A DNA stretch of 64,000 nucleotides from Myroides guanonis (GCF_900114085.1 NZ_FORU01000008.1:62001-126000); one strand, 5' to 3'; positions 17,221 to 25,783 are shown, counted from the stretch's first letter. The notes: generated by a model from the sequence alone, not told the origin. Made by a program: numbers and translations.

Positions 17221-18900
17221 TTATTTTAACTTTAATATTTGTTCTAGTATCTTAATTGTAATCAGATAGGTTGGTTTCACTCCCGTTGTCCCTAACCCTC
17301 CAGAAGCCAAGGTACTCCCTGTTTCTAATGGATTATCTGAAGCATAATAAGCATAGCGTACCTTAACATCAGGATTAATACTCTTTCTAATTTTGGAAGC
17401 CGATTGAATAGCCTTCTGATAATGAGATCCCTCCATTTCTAAACCAATTACTCCCCAAGTAGAATCATGAAAAAACTTGAGTAAATCTTTATTCTGTAAA
17501 GAAGTTCCTAAAACGGTTACCATAGTTCCTTCCACTACCGGTATTTTATTACCTTTAAACATCTCAGCAGTCAATTCATTCTCAAATGGATAGTTATCCC
17601 CTGTTCCTTCATTAATATGAGCAAATGGAATCATAATATCTCCCTTTCCTCCAGTTAAAATACCCGCCTTTCCCATGATAGAGACCGACTCGACATTTAA
17701 AAAAGTATCCTTCTTATACGGCTTTAACAATTCGTCGATTGTTTCATAAGCCTGCTCACCAAATGCGTAATCCATTACAATAATAACGGGAAACTCCCCC
17801 TCTACTTTCTGTTTTGCAAAAGGAGTCTGGTCAAATTTAATTCGTGCTGTATCAAATAATTGAACATCTATATTAGTACCAGATTCATCAGCTAAAAACA
17901 TCATTCCCTCTGCCTCTGCTCTTTCACGAACAGTTCTTCTCAACTCTCCATTTTCAGGCTTACTCAACTCTTCATAGAGCTCTAACTCAGAATCAAAATC
18001 TAAAATATCTTTTAAAGCAGAACTAGCAAATATTGAATTCATAACACTGTGCATATTAGCACTAATCACATGAATTGGTCTATCTAACAATTTCTTGCTT
18101 TTTAAAACCTCTTTGATCCTATCAGACCAAATTTCACCATAAATATGGTGACCTAATCGCTCTCTTAATATTGGGCTAAACGTAATAGTTCTTTTATTGT
18201 TATCTATCACTTCCTCGATTGCTAATTTCCCCAACCAATAAATTACATCTAGAAAGCGATCTGGATTTTCGGGAATTGCGAATTTTTCATATATAGAAAG
18301 CACCTCCGAAAAAGTTCTTCCCAATACATTACACAAATGTGAAATCGCAATTTCTTTTTGTTCTAAATCTAAAGTATCCTGATTGTATACCGCTTGTTGA
18401 ATTTTATGCCAATCACGTGTAACTTTACCAGAATCATCAATCAATACTTTGTCTTTTATCTTATGCGACTCTACAAAAATAAAAGTCAAATGTGTCAAAA
18501 CATCATATATATCCGAACGACCACGTGTAATTTCAATATTCATTTGTTCTTCATCAATGCGATAACAATTTCTTCTACGCTTTGGAGGAACTAATGGTGT
18601 AAAATGAGAAAAAGCATAGCCTTCATCAGAAGTAAGGTTTATATATCTACATTCTTCTATTCCAATTGGCAATCGTTCAATAACATATAAAAGTCCGTTT
18701 AACTCAACCTTCTCTTCAGCAATAGTTCCATAAATTTCAGGTCTTAATTCCAAAAGTGCCTCTCTTAAAGTATCACCAGAAACCCCCATTGGTTTATAAA
18801 ACCCTCTATTAAACAAGTGTCGCATAGTAATATACATACGCTCAATAGCTGCAGATGAAACCTGAGCCCGTGTTCTTGATATATCTTTTATCTCTTTCAT
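17221..18900 (-). CDS. DUF6909-like protein with nucleoside-phosphorylase-like C-terminal half
   Basis: A 559-residue soluble protein opening MKEIKDISRTRAQVSSAAIE. I recognise it as the flavobacterial family DUF6909 (name from memory) of unknown function. The N-terminal half is helical with a conserved ITRGRSDIYDVLTHLTF block. The C-terminal half contains FPVIIVMDYAFGEQAYETID (about 368-387), SIMGKAGILTGGKGDIMIP, and VIGLEMEGSHYQKAIQSA (about 491-508). The EME block and the glycine-rich segment recall AMP nucleosidase / purine nucleoside phosphorylases, hinting at a nucleoside or nucleotide substrate; this is inference. It sits 11 bases after the GH3-like gene, an arrangement I associate with flavobacteria. 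Confidence 0.75.
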   Translation of the reverse strand: MKEIKDISRTRAQVSSAAIERMYITMRHLFNRGFYKPMGVSGDTLREALLELRPEIYGTIAEEKVELNGLLYVIERLPIGIEECRYINLTSDEGYAFSHFTPLVPPKRRRNCYRIDEEQMNIEITRGRSDIYDVLTHLTFIFVESHKIKDKVLIDDSGKVTRDWHKIQQAVYNQDTLDLEQKEIAISHLCNVLGRTFSEVLSIYEKFAIPENPDRFLDVIYWLGKLAIEEVIDNNKRTITFSPILRERLGHHIYGEIWSDRIKEVLKSKKLLDRPIHVISANMHSVMNSIFASSALKDILDFDSELELYEELSKPENGELRRTVRERAEAEGMMFLADESGTNIDVQLFDTARIKFDQTPFAKQKVEGEFPVIIVMDYAFGEQAYETIDELLKPYKKDTFLNVESVSIMGKAGILTGGKGDIMIPFAHINEGTGDNYPFENELTAEMFKGNKIPVVEGTMVTVLGTSLQNKDLLKFFHDSTWGVIGLEMEGSHYQKAIQSASKIRKSINPDVKVRYAYYASDNPLETGSTLASGGLGTTGVKPTYLITIKILEQILKLK

Positions 18901-18911
18901 AATCTCTATTT

Positions 18912-20402
18912 TTATTTAACTAATTTCAATTGAGAAACAATATTTCTATCGTTGCTCAACCTTGGAAGTTTATTCTGTCCTCCCAATTTTCCTATACTCT
19001 TCATATAGTCTTCAAAACCGTGATTTTCAACCACTCTTATGACCAATGTTCTCAATACATTACCCGTAATTAAATCGTCATAATATACATTTTGCTTTCG
19101 CATTGCATAATCGATTTTTAAAGCAAAGGCATCCATATCCTCAGGTTTATTTTCAAAATCGATAAACCATTCGTGATAAGGCAATCCAGTATCTGGTGTT
19201 ATTTGTGGTGCGACAGTAAATTCATTTACAGAAATAGTAGTTCCAAGCATTGCTTCTCCCAAAGCTTTTTCAACTTCTTTACCGATAACGTGTTCTCCAA
19301 AAGCAGAAATAAAATGTTTTATCCTACCCGAAACCACTATACGATAAGGTTTTATACTCGTAAACCGAACAGTATCCCCTATATCATAAGCCCACAAACC
19401 AGCATTAGTTGAAATAATCAAAGCATAATTAACACCCAATTCAACTTCTCCTATAGTAAGTCGTCTACAATCTGGTTTACCGTAGTCTTTCACATCTATA
19501 AACTCATAAAAAATTCCTCCATCTAAAAGCAACAACATCCCTTCTTCTACTTGAGAATCTTGATAAGCGAAAAAACCTTCAGACGCTGGAAATAATTCAA
19601 TAGATGGAACCTTTCGTCCTATTAATTGTTCAAATTTCGATTTATAGGGTTCATAATTAACGCCTCCATAAATAAACAATTCGAAATTTTTAAAAACTTC
19701 ACCTACAGGTTTTCCAGTACGTTGTTTGATTCTTTCAAAATACATTTGAACCCAACTTGGTATTCCAGAGATCACAGTCATATCTTCATGTACTGTTTCG
19801 TCAATAATGGCTTCCACTTTTGTCTCCCAATCTTCGATACAATTGGTTTCCCAACTTGGCATTCTATTTTTTTGCAGATAATTAGGAACATAATGAGCTA
19901 CAATTCCTGATAACCTTCCAAATTTAATTTTATTCTTCTCTTCTAATATAGGACTACCTTGTAAAAAAATCATCTTACCATCTACAAAATCAGCCTTTCC
20001 AGTTTCATGGACATAAGCTAAAATCGCATTTCTTGCGGCCTTTATATGATAAGGCATCGATTCTTTCGTTAATGGGATATATTTGGCCCCTGAGGTCGTT
20101 CCAGAAGTTTTAGCAAAATATACTGGTCTACCTTTCCACAATACATTTTCCTCTCCTTCAACAATTCTCTCAATATATTTCTTAAGCCCCTCATAATCTC
20201 GAACAGGAACCTGATTTGAGAAATCAATGACAGTTTCTATACCCTGAAAATTATGATCCTTACCAAAAGCTGTAATGCTCGCCTCTTTCACCAATGATTT
20301 CAAAACTTTTTGCTGTGTTTCAACAGGATTTTGAACCCATTTTTGATTTTGAGTATGAACAATCTGAGCGAATATTTTTGAAGCAAATGATTTTAAAGAC
20401 AT
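18912..20402 (-). CDS. GH3-family acyl-adenylating enzyme
   Basis: A 496-residue member of the GH3 family (plant auxin-responsive GH3 relatives), ANL-fold enzymes that adenylate a carboxylate and join it to an amine. The ATP-binding motif FAKTSGTTSGAKYIPLT, GVNYEPYKSKFEQ, LFPASEGFFAYQD and YALIISTNAGLWAYDIGDTVRF are clear. Substrates of bacterial members are mostly unknown. I choose the ATG at 20402 (MSLKSFASKIFAQ), the usual family start; the open frame extends 20 codons further from a TTG but would overlap the M23 peptidase gene. Located between the DUF6909-like gene and the peptidase, same strand. Confidence 0.9.
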   Translation of the reverse strand: MSLKSFASKIFAQIVHTQNQKWVQNPVETQQKVLKSLVKEASITAFGKDHNFQGIETVIDFSNQVPVRDYEGLKKYIERIVEGEENVLWKGRPVYFAKTSGTTSGAKYIPLTKESMPYHIKAARNAILAYVHETGKADFVDGKMIFLQGSPILEEKNKIKFGRLSGIVAHYVPNYLQKNRMPSWETNCIEDWETKVEAIIDETVHEDMTVISGIPSWVQMYFERIKQRTGKPVGEVFKNFELFIYGGVNYEPYKSKFEQLIGRKVPSIELFPASEGFFAYQDSQVEEGMLLLLDGGIFYEFIDVKDYGKPDCRRLTIGEVELGVNYALIISTNAGLWAYDIGDTVRFTSIKPYRIVVSGRIKHFISAFGEHVIGKEVEKALGEAMLGTTISVNEFTVAPQITPDTGLPYHEWFIDFENKPEDMDAFALKIDYAMRKQNVYYDDLITGNVLRTLVIRVVENHGFEDYMKSIGKLGGQNKLPRLSNDRNIVSQLKLVK

Positions 20403-20410
20403 ATAATATA

Positions 20411-21274
20411 TTATTGGAAATCTATAAATAGTGTTGGGTCTAAAGGGTTTGAGTCTTTCCAAAGTTCAAAGTGAAAATGCGATGAATCTTCAATACCTCC
20501 ACCGGTCAAAGCAATTACCTCACCACTTTTAACCTGATCTCCTTGTGATTTTGTTAAACTACTAGCGTGTTTATAAACAGAAATTAATCCTTCTTCATGT
20601 AATAAGATAATACTATACCCATCTTTAGGAGTCCAATCGGAAAATAAAACCATCCCTTTTGTAATAGCTTTGATAGGAGTATTTATTGGAGAAGCAATAT
20701 CCAAAGCATAATGTTTATTAGCCACATCATACTTCTTAACTATACTTCCTTTTAATGGCGCAAAAAGAACACTATTAACTTTAGGACTAGCTTCTTTGAA
20801 AACATTGTATTTATCCTCTAATCGCACCAACTCCCTCAATTTCAAGTCTTTCTCACTTGGCTTAATTTGCTCTAATTGCTCTTCTAAATCCTGAACTTTA
20901 TTAAGAGAATCAATAGCACTTTTTGAAACAGCAACGTCTCCTGTTAATACCTTTTGAAGTGAAGCTAAATATCTCTCATTCTTAGAGATAACTTGTTCTA
21001 AAGAATCTACTTTAAATGAAAGTTCAATCGCATTTTCTTTTAATTCGGTTGAGGAATATCCAGGAATAAATTCCTTCATTGGTGTAAATACCATTAAAAT
21101 TACGGTTGAAACAATCAACATAAAAAATAGAGTGAGTGTTCCTCCAACTACATTTAATAGATTCAATTTAAAAGAAAGGATTTCTTCAAAAGTATTCTCA
21201 TTCAACAAAACGAGGCGATTCTTATTGAGAAATCTTTTTTTCAAATGCTGTCTTTTGAGCCTTTTCTCAGACAT
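20411..21274 (-). CDS. M23-family metallopeptidase, membrane-anchored
   Basis: A 287-residue peptidoglycan endopeptidase-like protein. A basic N-terminus is followed by one helix at about residues 37-60 (LNVVGGTLTLFFMLIVSTVIL), a coiled-coil stretch (about 75-150), and a lysostaphin-like M23 domain at the C-terminus. Zinc and catalytic residues are in HYALDIASPINTPI (H and D) and HFHFELW (HxH). It therefore faces the periplasm and probably trims or remodels the wall, or acts as an activator if inactive. It is divergently transcribed from tatA; a -7 box TATATTTG lies at 21295-21302. Confidence 0.92.
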   Translation of the reverse strand: MSEKRLKRQHLKKRFLNKNRLVLLNENTFEEILSFKLNLLNVVGGTLTLFFMLIVSTVILMVFTPMKEFIPGYSSTELKENAIELSFKVDSLEQVISKNERYLASLQKVLTGDVAVSKSAIDSLNKVQDLEEQLEQIKPSEKDLKLRELVRLEDKYNVFKEASPKVNSVLFAPLKGSIVKKYDVANKHYALDIASPINTPIKAITKGMVLFSDWTPKDGYSIILLHEEGLISVYKHASSLTKSQGDQVKSGEVIALTGGGIEDSSHFHFELWKDSNPLDPTLFIDFQ

Positions 21275-21294
21275 AATTTTGAAGATTTACTTCA

Positions 21295-21302
21295 CAAATA
21301 TA
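21295..21302 (-). promoter_or_regulatory. Putative -7 box for the M23 peptidase / GH3 transcript
   Basis: On the minus strand TATATTTG, matching TAnnTTTG, about 20 bases upstream of the peptidase ATG at 21274. No terminator was seen between here and the polysaccharide genes, so the transcript may be long. Confidence 0.4.
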
Positions 21303-21429
21303 GCAATAAAATTAGCTATCATATTCCGTTTTGAGCTATTATTCACAGTATTTAGTGTTCTCTATGTTAATCTTTTTACAATTCAAAAACATTTTAGTCA
21401 CACAATGGATCGAGTCCCATTTTTATCTT

Positions 21430-21437
21430 TATCTTTG
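21430..21437 (+). promoter_or_regulatory. Putative -7 box for tatA
   Basis: TATCTTTG fits TAnnTTTG and lies 29 bases before the tatA ATG at 21467. The -33 region has no clear TTG at standard spacing. Confidence 0.4.
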
Positions 21438-21466
21438 TTCCAATATAATAATATAATCAACCAAAG

Positions 21467-21682
21467 ATGAACGCATTATTTGTAATATTAGGAATCGTTG
21501 GACCATGGCAAATCATTTTAATTATAGCTATAGTTCTATTGTTATTTGGAGGTAAAAAAATCCCTGAATTAATGAGAGGTCTAGGCTCTGGAATTAAAGA
21601 ATTTAAGGACGCTACCAAAGAAGAGAACACAAATACCAATTCTAAGAATACTTCAAAAGACGAAACGAATACTAATCAATAG
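21467..21682 (+). CDS. tatA: Twin-arginine translocase subunit TatA/TatE
   Basis: A 71-residue protein with the TatA layout: short N-terminus, one membrane helix [18 protein letters not shown] (about 12-29), then the amphipathic helix [20 protein letters not shown] starting with the family FGGKKIPEL block, and a charged, disordered tail. TatA oligomers form the pore that exports folded proteins. It has its own promoter-like box at 21430 and a strong terminator at 21707, so it is probably a single-gene transcript. tatBC is not in this window. Confidence 0.94.
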   Translation: MNALFVILGIVGPWQIILIIAIVLLLFGGKKIPELMRGLGSGIKEFKDATKEENTNTNSKNTSKDETNTNQ

Positions 21683-21706
21683 TACCATTCCGCTTTTATA
21701 ACATAT

Positions 21707-21734
21707 GCACCAATTTCATTGGTGCTTTTTTTTT
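21707..21734 (+). terminator. Rho-independent terminator of tatA
   Basis: Inverted repeat GCACCAAT / ATTGGTGC with a 3-base loop (21707-21725) followed by nine T, 25 bases after the tatA stop. Confidence 0.9.
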
Positions 21735-21737
21735 GCA

Positions 21738-21767
21738 AAAAAAAACGCCCATCTGTGTCAGATGGGC
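21738..21767 (-). terminator. Rho-independent terminator for leftward transcription (tex)
   Basis: Inverted repeat GCCCATCT / AGATGGGC with a 5-base loop (21747-21767); on the minus strand it is followed by G and a long T run. It lies about 290 bases beyond the tex stop codon, leaving a long 3' untranslated stretch or room for a separate small transcript. Confidence 0.85.
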
Positions 21768-21782
21768 ATCTTTCCTTATAAA

Positions 21783-22056
21783 ACATAATAAAAACACTAC
21801 TTACTTACGGTTTTATACAACTATGAATTGTAATAAACGCAAACTTGCAACTTAAATTAAGCAATAGTAGTGCCAACAAATATTTTTTTCAAAATACGCT
21901 TTACAAACCAGCACTCAAAAACACATAACCAATTGAACTACAACAGATAGAGTAGGTAAGTGGTGTTTGTTTTATTATACAACAAATTATATAATTGCCT
22001 TTACATTATGTAGATTCAAAAGAGATTCCACACCACTTATGGAGATATTCCACACT
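21783..22056. other. Intergenic stretch between tatA/tex terminators and tex stop, no gene recognised
   Basis: About 275 bases with no open frame above about 30 codons and no recognised RNA family. A 9-base inverted repeat (AAGTGGTGT near 21958, ACACCACTT near 22033) could pair over about 65 bases. If transcribed leftward from tex it would be a long 3' untranslated region ending at the 21738-21767 terminator. Confidence 0.4.
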
Positions 22057-24183
22057 TTAATTCAATATCATAGACAGTTGAATACGCTTTTTTGATTCAT
22101 CTACCTCCAAAACTTTCACCATTACATGTTGATGTAACTTTACAATCTCATTCACATCAGACACAAAACCTTCTCTTAATTGAGAAATATGAACCAAACC
22201 ACTTTCTTTAATTCCTATATCTACAAAGCACCCAAAATTAGTAATGTTATTTACGATTCCAGGCAATACTTTTCCAACCGATATGTCCCGTATTGTTTTC
22301 ACAGAAGCATCAAACTCAAATACTTTTGCTGATTTTCTTGGATCTAGACCTGGTTTTTCCAATTCTTTCAAAATATCATTTAAGGTCATTATTCCCAGAG
22401 TGTCTGTTACGTAATTCTCAACCTTTATTGACTCAATCATTTTCTTATTAGAAATCAATTCATCCATCGAAATTTTTAAGTCCTTAGCCATTTTTTCAAC
22501 AATAGCATATGCCTCTGGATGCACCGCCGAATTATCTAAAGGATTAACTCCTCCAACAACTCTAACAAATGCTGCCGCTTGTTGAAACGCTTTATCACCA
22601 AGTCTAGGAACTTTTTTCAACTCACTTCTACTTTCAAAAGCTCCATTTTCAGCACGATAAGCTAAAATATTCTCAGCTAATTTTTCGCCAATACCAGAAA
22701 CATAATTCAACAAAGACTTACTAGCAGTATTTAAATTCACTCCAACTGCATTAACACTATGCATTACCACAGTATCTAATTCATTTTTAAGTAAATTTTG
22801 ATCTACATCATGTTGATACTGTCCAACTCCGATAGACTTTGGATCTATCTTCACCAATTCTGCCAATGGATCGGCCAATCTTCTTCCAATTGACACAGCA
22901 CCTCGAACAGTGACATCATAGTTAGGAAACTCTTCTCGAGCTATTTTCGACGCAGAATAAACAGATGCCCCAGCTTCATTGACAATAAAAACCTGAAGAG
23001 GTTTATCAAAAGCAATTTTCTTAATAAAAAACTCCGTTTCACGAGAAGCGGTACCATTTCCAATAGCAATAGCATCAATCTTATATGAATTTACCATAGA
23101 ACGAATCTTCTTCATTGCCATAGCACTATCTTTCTGAGGAGGATGAGGAAATATAGTTTCATTGTATAAAAGTCCGCCGTTCTCATCTAAACACACTATT
23201 TTACAACCCGAACGATAACCCGGGTCAATTGCCAATATTCTCTTTTCTCCCAAGGGAGCCCCTAATAGCAATTGAGAAAGATTATTAGCAAATACTTTAA
23301 TAGAACCCTTATCTGCTTTTAATTTAGCTTCTTGCAAAGCCTCATTGGACAAGGCAGGTTCTAGTAATCGTTTATAGGAATCCTTAATGGCAATATTGAT
23401 CTGTTCCGCACAATTACCATCGGTTTTTACAATTGTTCGTTCTATTGAATCCAGCGCATCCTCTTTATCAATTTCAACCTTTACTCTTACAAACCCCTCA
23501 TTCTCTGCTCTTAATAACGCTAACAATCTATGAGATGCAATTCTTGACAATGACTCTGACCAATCAAAATATTGTTCAAACTTCTTAGCCTCTTCATCCT
23601 TTTCTTTAGATTTTATTACCTTACTAGAAACAATGGCTTTCTGTTCAAATTTTCTTCTAAGCAATTTTCTAATAAATCCATTTTCATTGATCCATTCAGC
23701 TATGATATCACGAGCACCTTCAAGAGCAAGTTCTTCACTTTCTATAATTCCCTTACAATATTTGGAAGCAATAGAGGAGAGGTCCTCCGATCTTTGTGCC
23801 ATTATAATTTTAGCTAAAGGTTCTAAGCCATTTTCACGAGCTATGCTAGCTTTTGTCTTACGTTTCTTTTTAAAAGGTAAATACAAATCTTCTAATTCTA
23901 CTAAATCAAAGCTTTTAGAAATGTTTTGCTTGAGCGTTTCTGTTAAAAAACCTTGTTCATCAATAGCAGCTAGTATACTTTCTTTACGCTTTATTAAAAC
24001 ATCATACGATTGCATTGCTTTTGCAATATTCTCAATAGCTACTTCGTCTAAATTACCTGTTTGGTCTTTCCTATAACGAGAGATAAATGGAATCGTGCAA
24101 TCATCTTGTAATAATCCTATAGTTTTTTCAATATTTCTAGAAGTCGTATCCACCGATTGTTGGATAAATTCAATAAGAGTCAT
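22057..24183 (-). CDS. tex: Tex-family RNA-binding protein
   Basis: A 708-residue protein of the Tex/Spt6-like family, which binds nucleic acid and affects transcription. Domain order is as expected: helical N-terminal Tex domain (IPFISRYRKDQTGNLDE), a YqgF/RuvX-like RNase H-fold domain (RILAIDPGYRSGCKIVCLD, about 330-350), helix-hairpin-helix modules (ASKSLLNYVSGIGEKLAENIL; VPRLGDKAFQQAAAFVRV), and a C-terminal S1 domain (GKVLPGIVNNITNFGCFVDI, about 630-705). Length is slightly below the usual 720-780 residues but all domains are present. It is divergent from the DUF1294 gene. Confidence 0.95.
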   Translation of the reverse strand: MTLIEFIQQSVDTTSRNIEKTIGLLQDDCTIPFISRYRKDQTGNLDEVAIENIAKAMQSYDVLIKRKESILAAIDEQGFLTETLKQNISKSFDLVELEDLYLPFKKKRKTKASIARENGLEPLAKIIMAQRSEDLSSIASKYCKGIIESEELALEGARDIIAEWINENGFIRKLLRRKFEQKAIVSSKVIKSKEKDEEAKKFEQYFDWSESLSRIASHRLLALLRAENEGFVRVKVEIDKEDALDSIERTIVKTDGNCAEQINIAIKDSYKRLLEPALSNEALQEAKLKADKGSIKVFANNLSQLLLGAPLGEKRILAIDPGYRSGCKIVCLDENGGLLYNETIFPHPPQKDSAMAMKKIRSMVNSYKIDAIAIGNGTASRETEFFIKKIAFDKPLQVFIVNEAGASVYSASKIAREEFPNYDVTVRGAVSIGRRLADPLAELVKIDPKSIGVGQYQHDVDQNLLKNELDTVVMHSVNAVGVNLNTASKSLLNYVSGIGEKLAENILAYRAENGAFESRSELKKVPRLGDKAFQQAAAFVRVVGGVNPLDNSAVHPEAYAIVEKMAKDLKISMDELISNKKMIESIKVENYVTDTLGIMTLNDILKELEKPGLDPRKSAKVFEFDASVKTIRDISVGKVLPGIVNNITNFGCFVDIGIKESGLVHISQLREGFVSDVNEIVKLHQHVMVKVLEVDESKKRIQLSMILN

Positions 24184-24211
24184 AATCCATGCTTTTAGAT
24201 AGCTAAAATAC

Positions 24212-24219
24212 TACCTTTG
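24212..24219 (+). promoter_or_regulatory. Putative -7 box for the DUF1294 gene
   Basis: TACCTTTG fits TAnnTTTG and ends 18 bases before the ATG at 24238. Its presence argues that translation starts at that ATG and not at the in-frame TTG at 24217, which lies within the box. Confidence 0.45.
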
Positions 24220-24237
24220 CAAGAATTTATATACGAT

Positions 24238-24501
24238 ATGAAGTTTTTATTCGCTTATCTAATCATCATCAACTACATCAGTTTTTCAATGTTCGCTTAT
24301 GACAAAGAGCAAGCTAAAAAACAGGGCAGGAGAGTGGCAGAAAAAAATCTGCTAACACTGTGTTTCATTGGCGGCAGTCTAGGTGGTTGGATTGGGATGA
24401 ATAAACTCAGACACAAATCTTCGAAATCTTCGTTCAAACTCAAATTATTAGGAATAACACTTTTTCAACTACTAATATTATTGACACTTTTTAGAAGGTA
24501 G
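24238..24501 (+). CDS. DUF1294 small membrane protein
   Basis: An 87-residue protein of the DUF1294 family with two or three membrane segments. It begins MKFLFAYLIIINYISFSMFA, followed by the family block YDKEQAKKQGRRVAEKNLL and FIGGSLGGWIGMNKLRHKSSKSSF, then a C-terminal helix. Function is unknown; family members occur alone or fused to cold-shock domains. The ATG at 24238 is chosen because the longer frame starts with TTG inside the promoter box. It is divergent from tex and followed by the long gene-poor stretch. Confidence 0.88.
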   Translation: MKFLFAYLIIINYISFSMFAYDKEQAKKQGRRVAEKNLLTLCFIGGSLGGWIGMNKLRHKSSKSSFKLKLLGITLFQLLILLTLFRR

Positions 24502-25230
24502 TTCCACATTCAATTATTTTACTTCTTCTATTACTTTCACAATTGATTGATTCAAAAACATTGTAGAACACTTCTTTTCGAAAGTACAAAACCTCCAAAT
24601 TCTTATAATTCAACAGTTCTCAGGATGATGTTTTTAAGTAAGTGCATCTATACTCGATCTATAGTGTATCTATACTCAATCTATAGAATAAGCTGTTTTT
24701 ATAGATGGAGTATAGATACGGTATAAATTGGTTGTAGATAAACACAACAGTAGACTGAATGTATTTTATTCAAAAAAGAAGAACTGAAAAAATCCAATTA
24801 TATCTTATGAACTTAAAGTTTAAAAAGATCCAAGTTCAAAAAGTGAGTCCGATAAGAAATAATTCCATTTTAAAAGCAGTATCTGCTAATCCTAGTAATA
24901 GTAAGCCTTCCTCCCTAGTAGATAAGCTATACAAACGACATTCATCCGATACATATATGCTCTCACCTCGGTCAGACCTCGTTCGGAACACGGCACTTCT
25001 ACGCTCAAGAGTAGAAGCATCCATACTTGAGCTATACTTCATCCCTACAGTAACTAAGAACAGAACCATAAGGCAACCTTTATTTGAAGAGCATTACAAT
25101 TTCACACCGCATGTAATTATGCATTTGATAAAAAAGCGCTTTTAGAAAGAGTTTAAAAGGCTATGAATCAGGTTCTAAGCCACAAGGAATGATTTGTTTT
25201 TTTAGTTCTCAAGAAAACTATAAATATTAA
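24502..25230. other. Gene-poor stretch with repeats between DUF1294 gene and tRNA-Cys
   Basis: About 730 bases. The left part is very AT-rich and carries three copies of a 20-base repeat (separate entry). The part from about 24850 to 25080 has visibly higher G+C and overlapping open frames on both strands (128 and 77 codons) with no family resemblance and codon use unlike the neighbours. It also holds small inverted repeats: CTTCTAC/GTAGAAG at 24997-25018 and GCTCAAG/CTTGAGC at 25004-25033, which overlap and could form alternative hairpins. It may be a decayed insertion or a non-coding element. No convincing gene. Confidence 0.5.
24644..24719. repeat. Triple repeat of a 20-base unit, two direct and one inverted
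   Basis: The unit core TCTATACTCNATCTATA occurs at 24644-24664 and 24666-24686 in direct orientation and at 24700-24719 in inverse orientation. Copies differ at one or two positions (CGAT, CAAT, CCAT centres). The second and third copies form a 20-base stem with one mismatch around a 13-base loop. It could be an operator array, a hairpin in RNA, or the remains of a mobile-element end. Confidence 0.85.
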
Positions 25231-25261
25231 AAACAAAAAAGCCAACCTGATTTAGGTTGGC
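25231..25261 (-). terminator. Terminator downstream of tRNA-Cys
   Basis: Inverted repeat GCCAACCT / AGGTTGGC with a 5-base loop at 25241-25261; on the minus strand it is followed by six T, G and more T. It lies 8 bases past the tRNA 3' end. The plus strand also has a short T run, so it may work both ways. Confidence 0.88.
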
Positions 25262-25269
25262 TTTTGTAG

Positions 25270-25340
25270 AGGCATCGAGCGGATTCGAACCGCTGTAGAC
25301 GGTTTTGCAGACCGCTTCCTAGCCACTCGGACACGATGCC
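25270..25340 (-). tRNA. tRNA-Cys (GCA)
   Basis: On the minus strand the 71-base sequence starts GGCATCGTGTCCGAGTGGCT and ends with the matching acceptor strand CGATGCC plus discriminator T. The acceptor stem (GGCATCG/CGATGCC), the anticodon loop CTGCAAA with anticodon GCA, and the T arm AGCGGTTCGAATCCGCT are all clear. CCA is not encoded. The short length and the U discriminator are typical of tRNA-Cys. Confidence 0.97.
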
Positions 25341-25426
25341 TTATCCGTTATGGTTGGCAAACTTAATACTATTTTTTGAAAATAAAAACGAAAATTGCAA
25401 TGTTTTCAATTTTTACTTTGTACAAA

Positions 25427-25783
25427 TTACCTAGTTCTTTGCAACTCAACCGTTACCGAGGCTACATCACCACCAATTGGAGGATTAATTTTTGAAACAC
25501 CTACACGAATCTCTGTAATCATAGGGATTTCAATCAAAATTCTATTTATAATACGCCTGCAAACATGCTCTAAAAGTTTAGAACGTATATCCATTTCTTC
25601 GACTACTATTTTATTCAAATGAACATAATCAACCGTATCAACCAAATTATCTGAAAGAGAAGCTTCCGTGAAATCTGCCTTAGCTTCTAGATCTATTCTG
25701 TAATCTGAACCTATTTTTGCCTCCTCATTCATACATCCGTGAAACGAATATGTACGAATATTATTTAATTTTATAATTCCCAT
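25427..25783 (-). CDS. folB: Dihydroneopterin aldolase
   Basis: A 118-residue FolB, which cleaves 7,8-dihydroneopterin to 6-hydroxymethyl-dihydropterin in folate synthesis. It starts MGIIKLNNIRTYSFHGCMNEE, with the FHGC block near the active site, then IGSDYRIDLEAKAD, DTVDYVHLNKIVVEEM, KLLEHVCRRI with the conserved LLE, and the C-terminal SKINPPIGGDVASVTVELQR holding the substrate-binding stretch. Length is normal. It is divergent from glnS and convergent with nothing; the tRNA follows on the same strand. Confidence 0.94.
   Translation of the reverse strand: MGIIKLNNIRTYSFHGCMNEEAKIGSDYRIDLEAKADFTEASLSDNLVDTVDYVHLNKIVVEEMDIRSKLLEHVCRRIINRILIEIPMITEIRVGVSKINPPIGGDVASVTVELQRTR

Noticed and set aside
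23633..24076. 147-codon open frame opposite to tex
   Set aside because: Shadow of the conserved tex coding sequence; the tex frame carries the recognised domain.
24836..25069. 77-codon open frame on the minus strand
   Set aside because: Same region and same objections; short, no start context, no recognised domain. Kept only as a note about a possible repeat.
24759..25145. 128-codon open frame on the plus strand in the gene-poor gap
   Set aside because: No family resemblance, unusual amino-acid mix (many Ser, Arg, Leu), overlapped by an opposite frame of equal quality and by inverted repeats; not supported as a gene.
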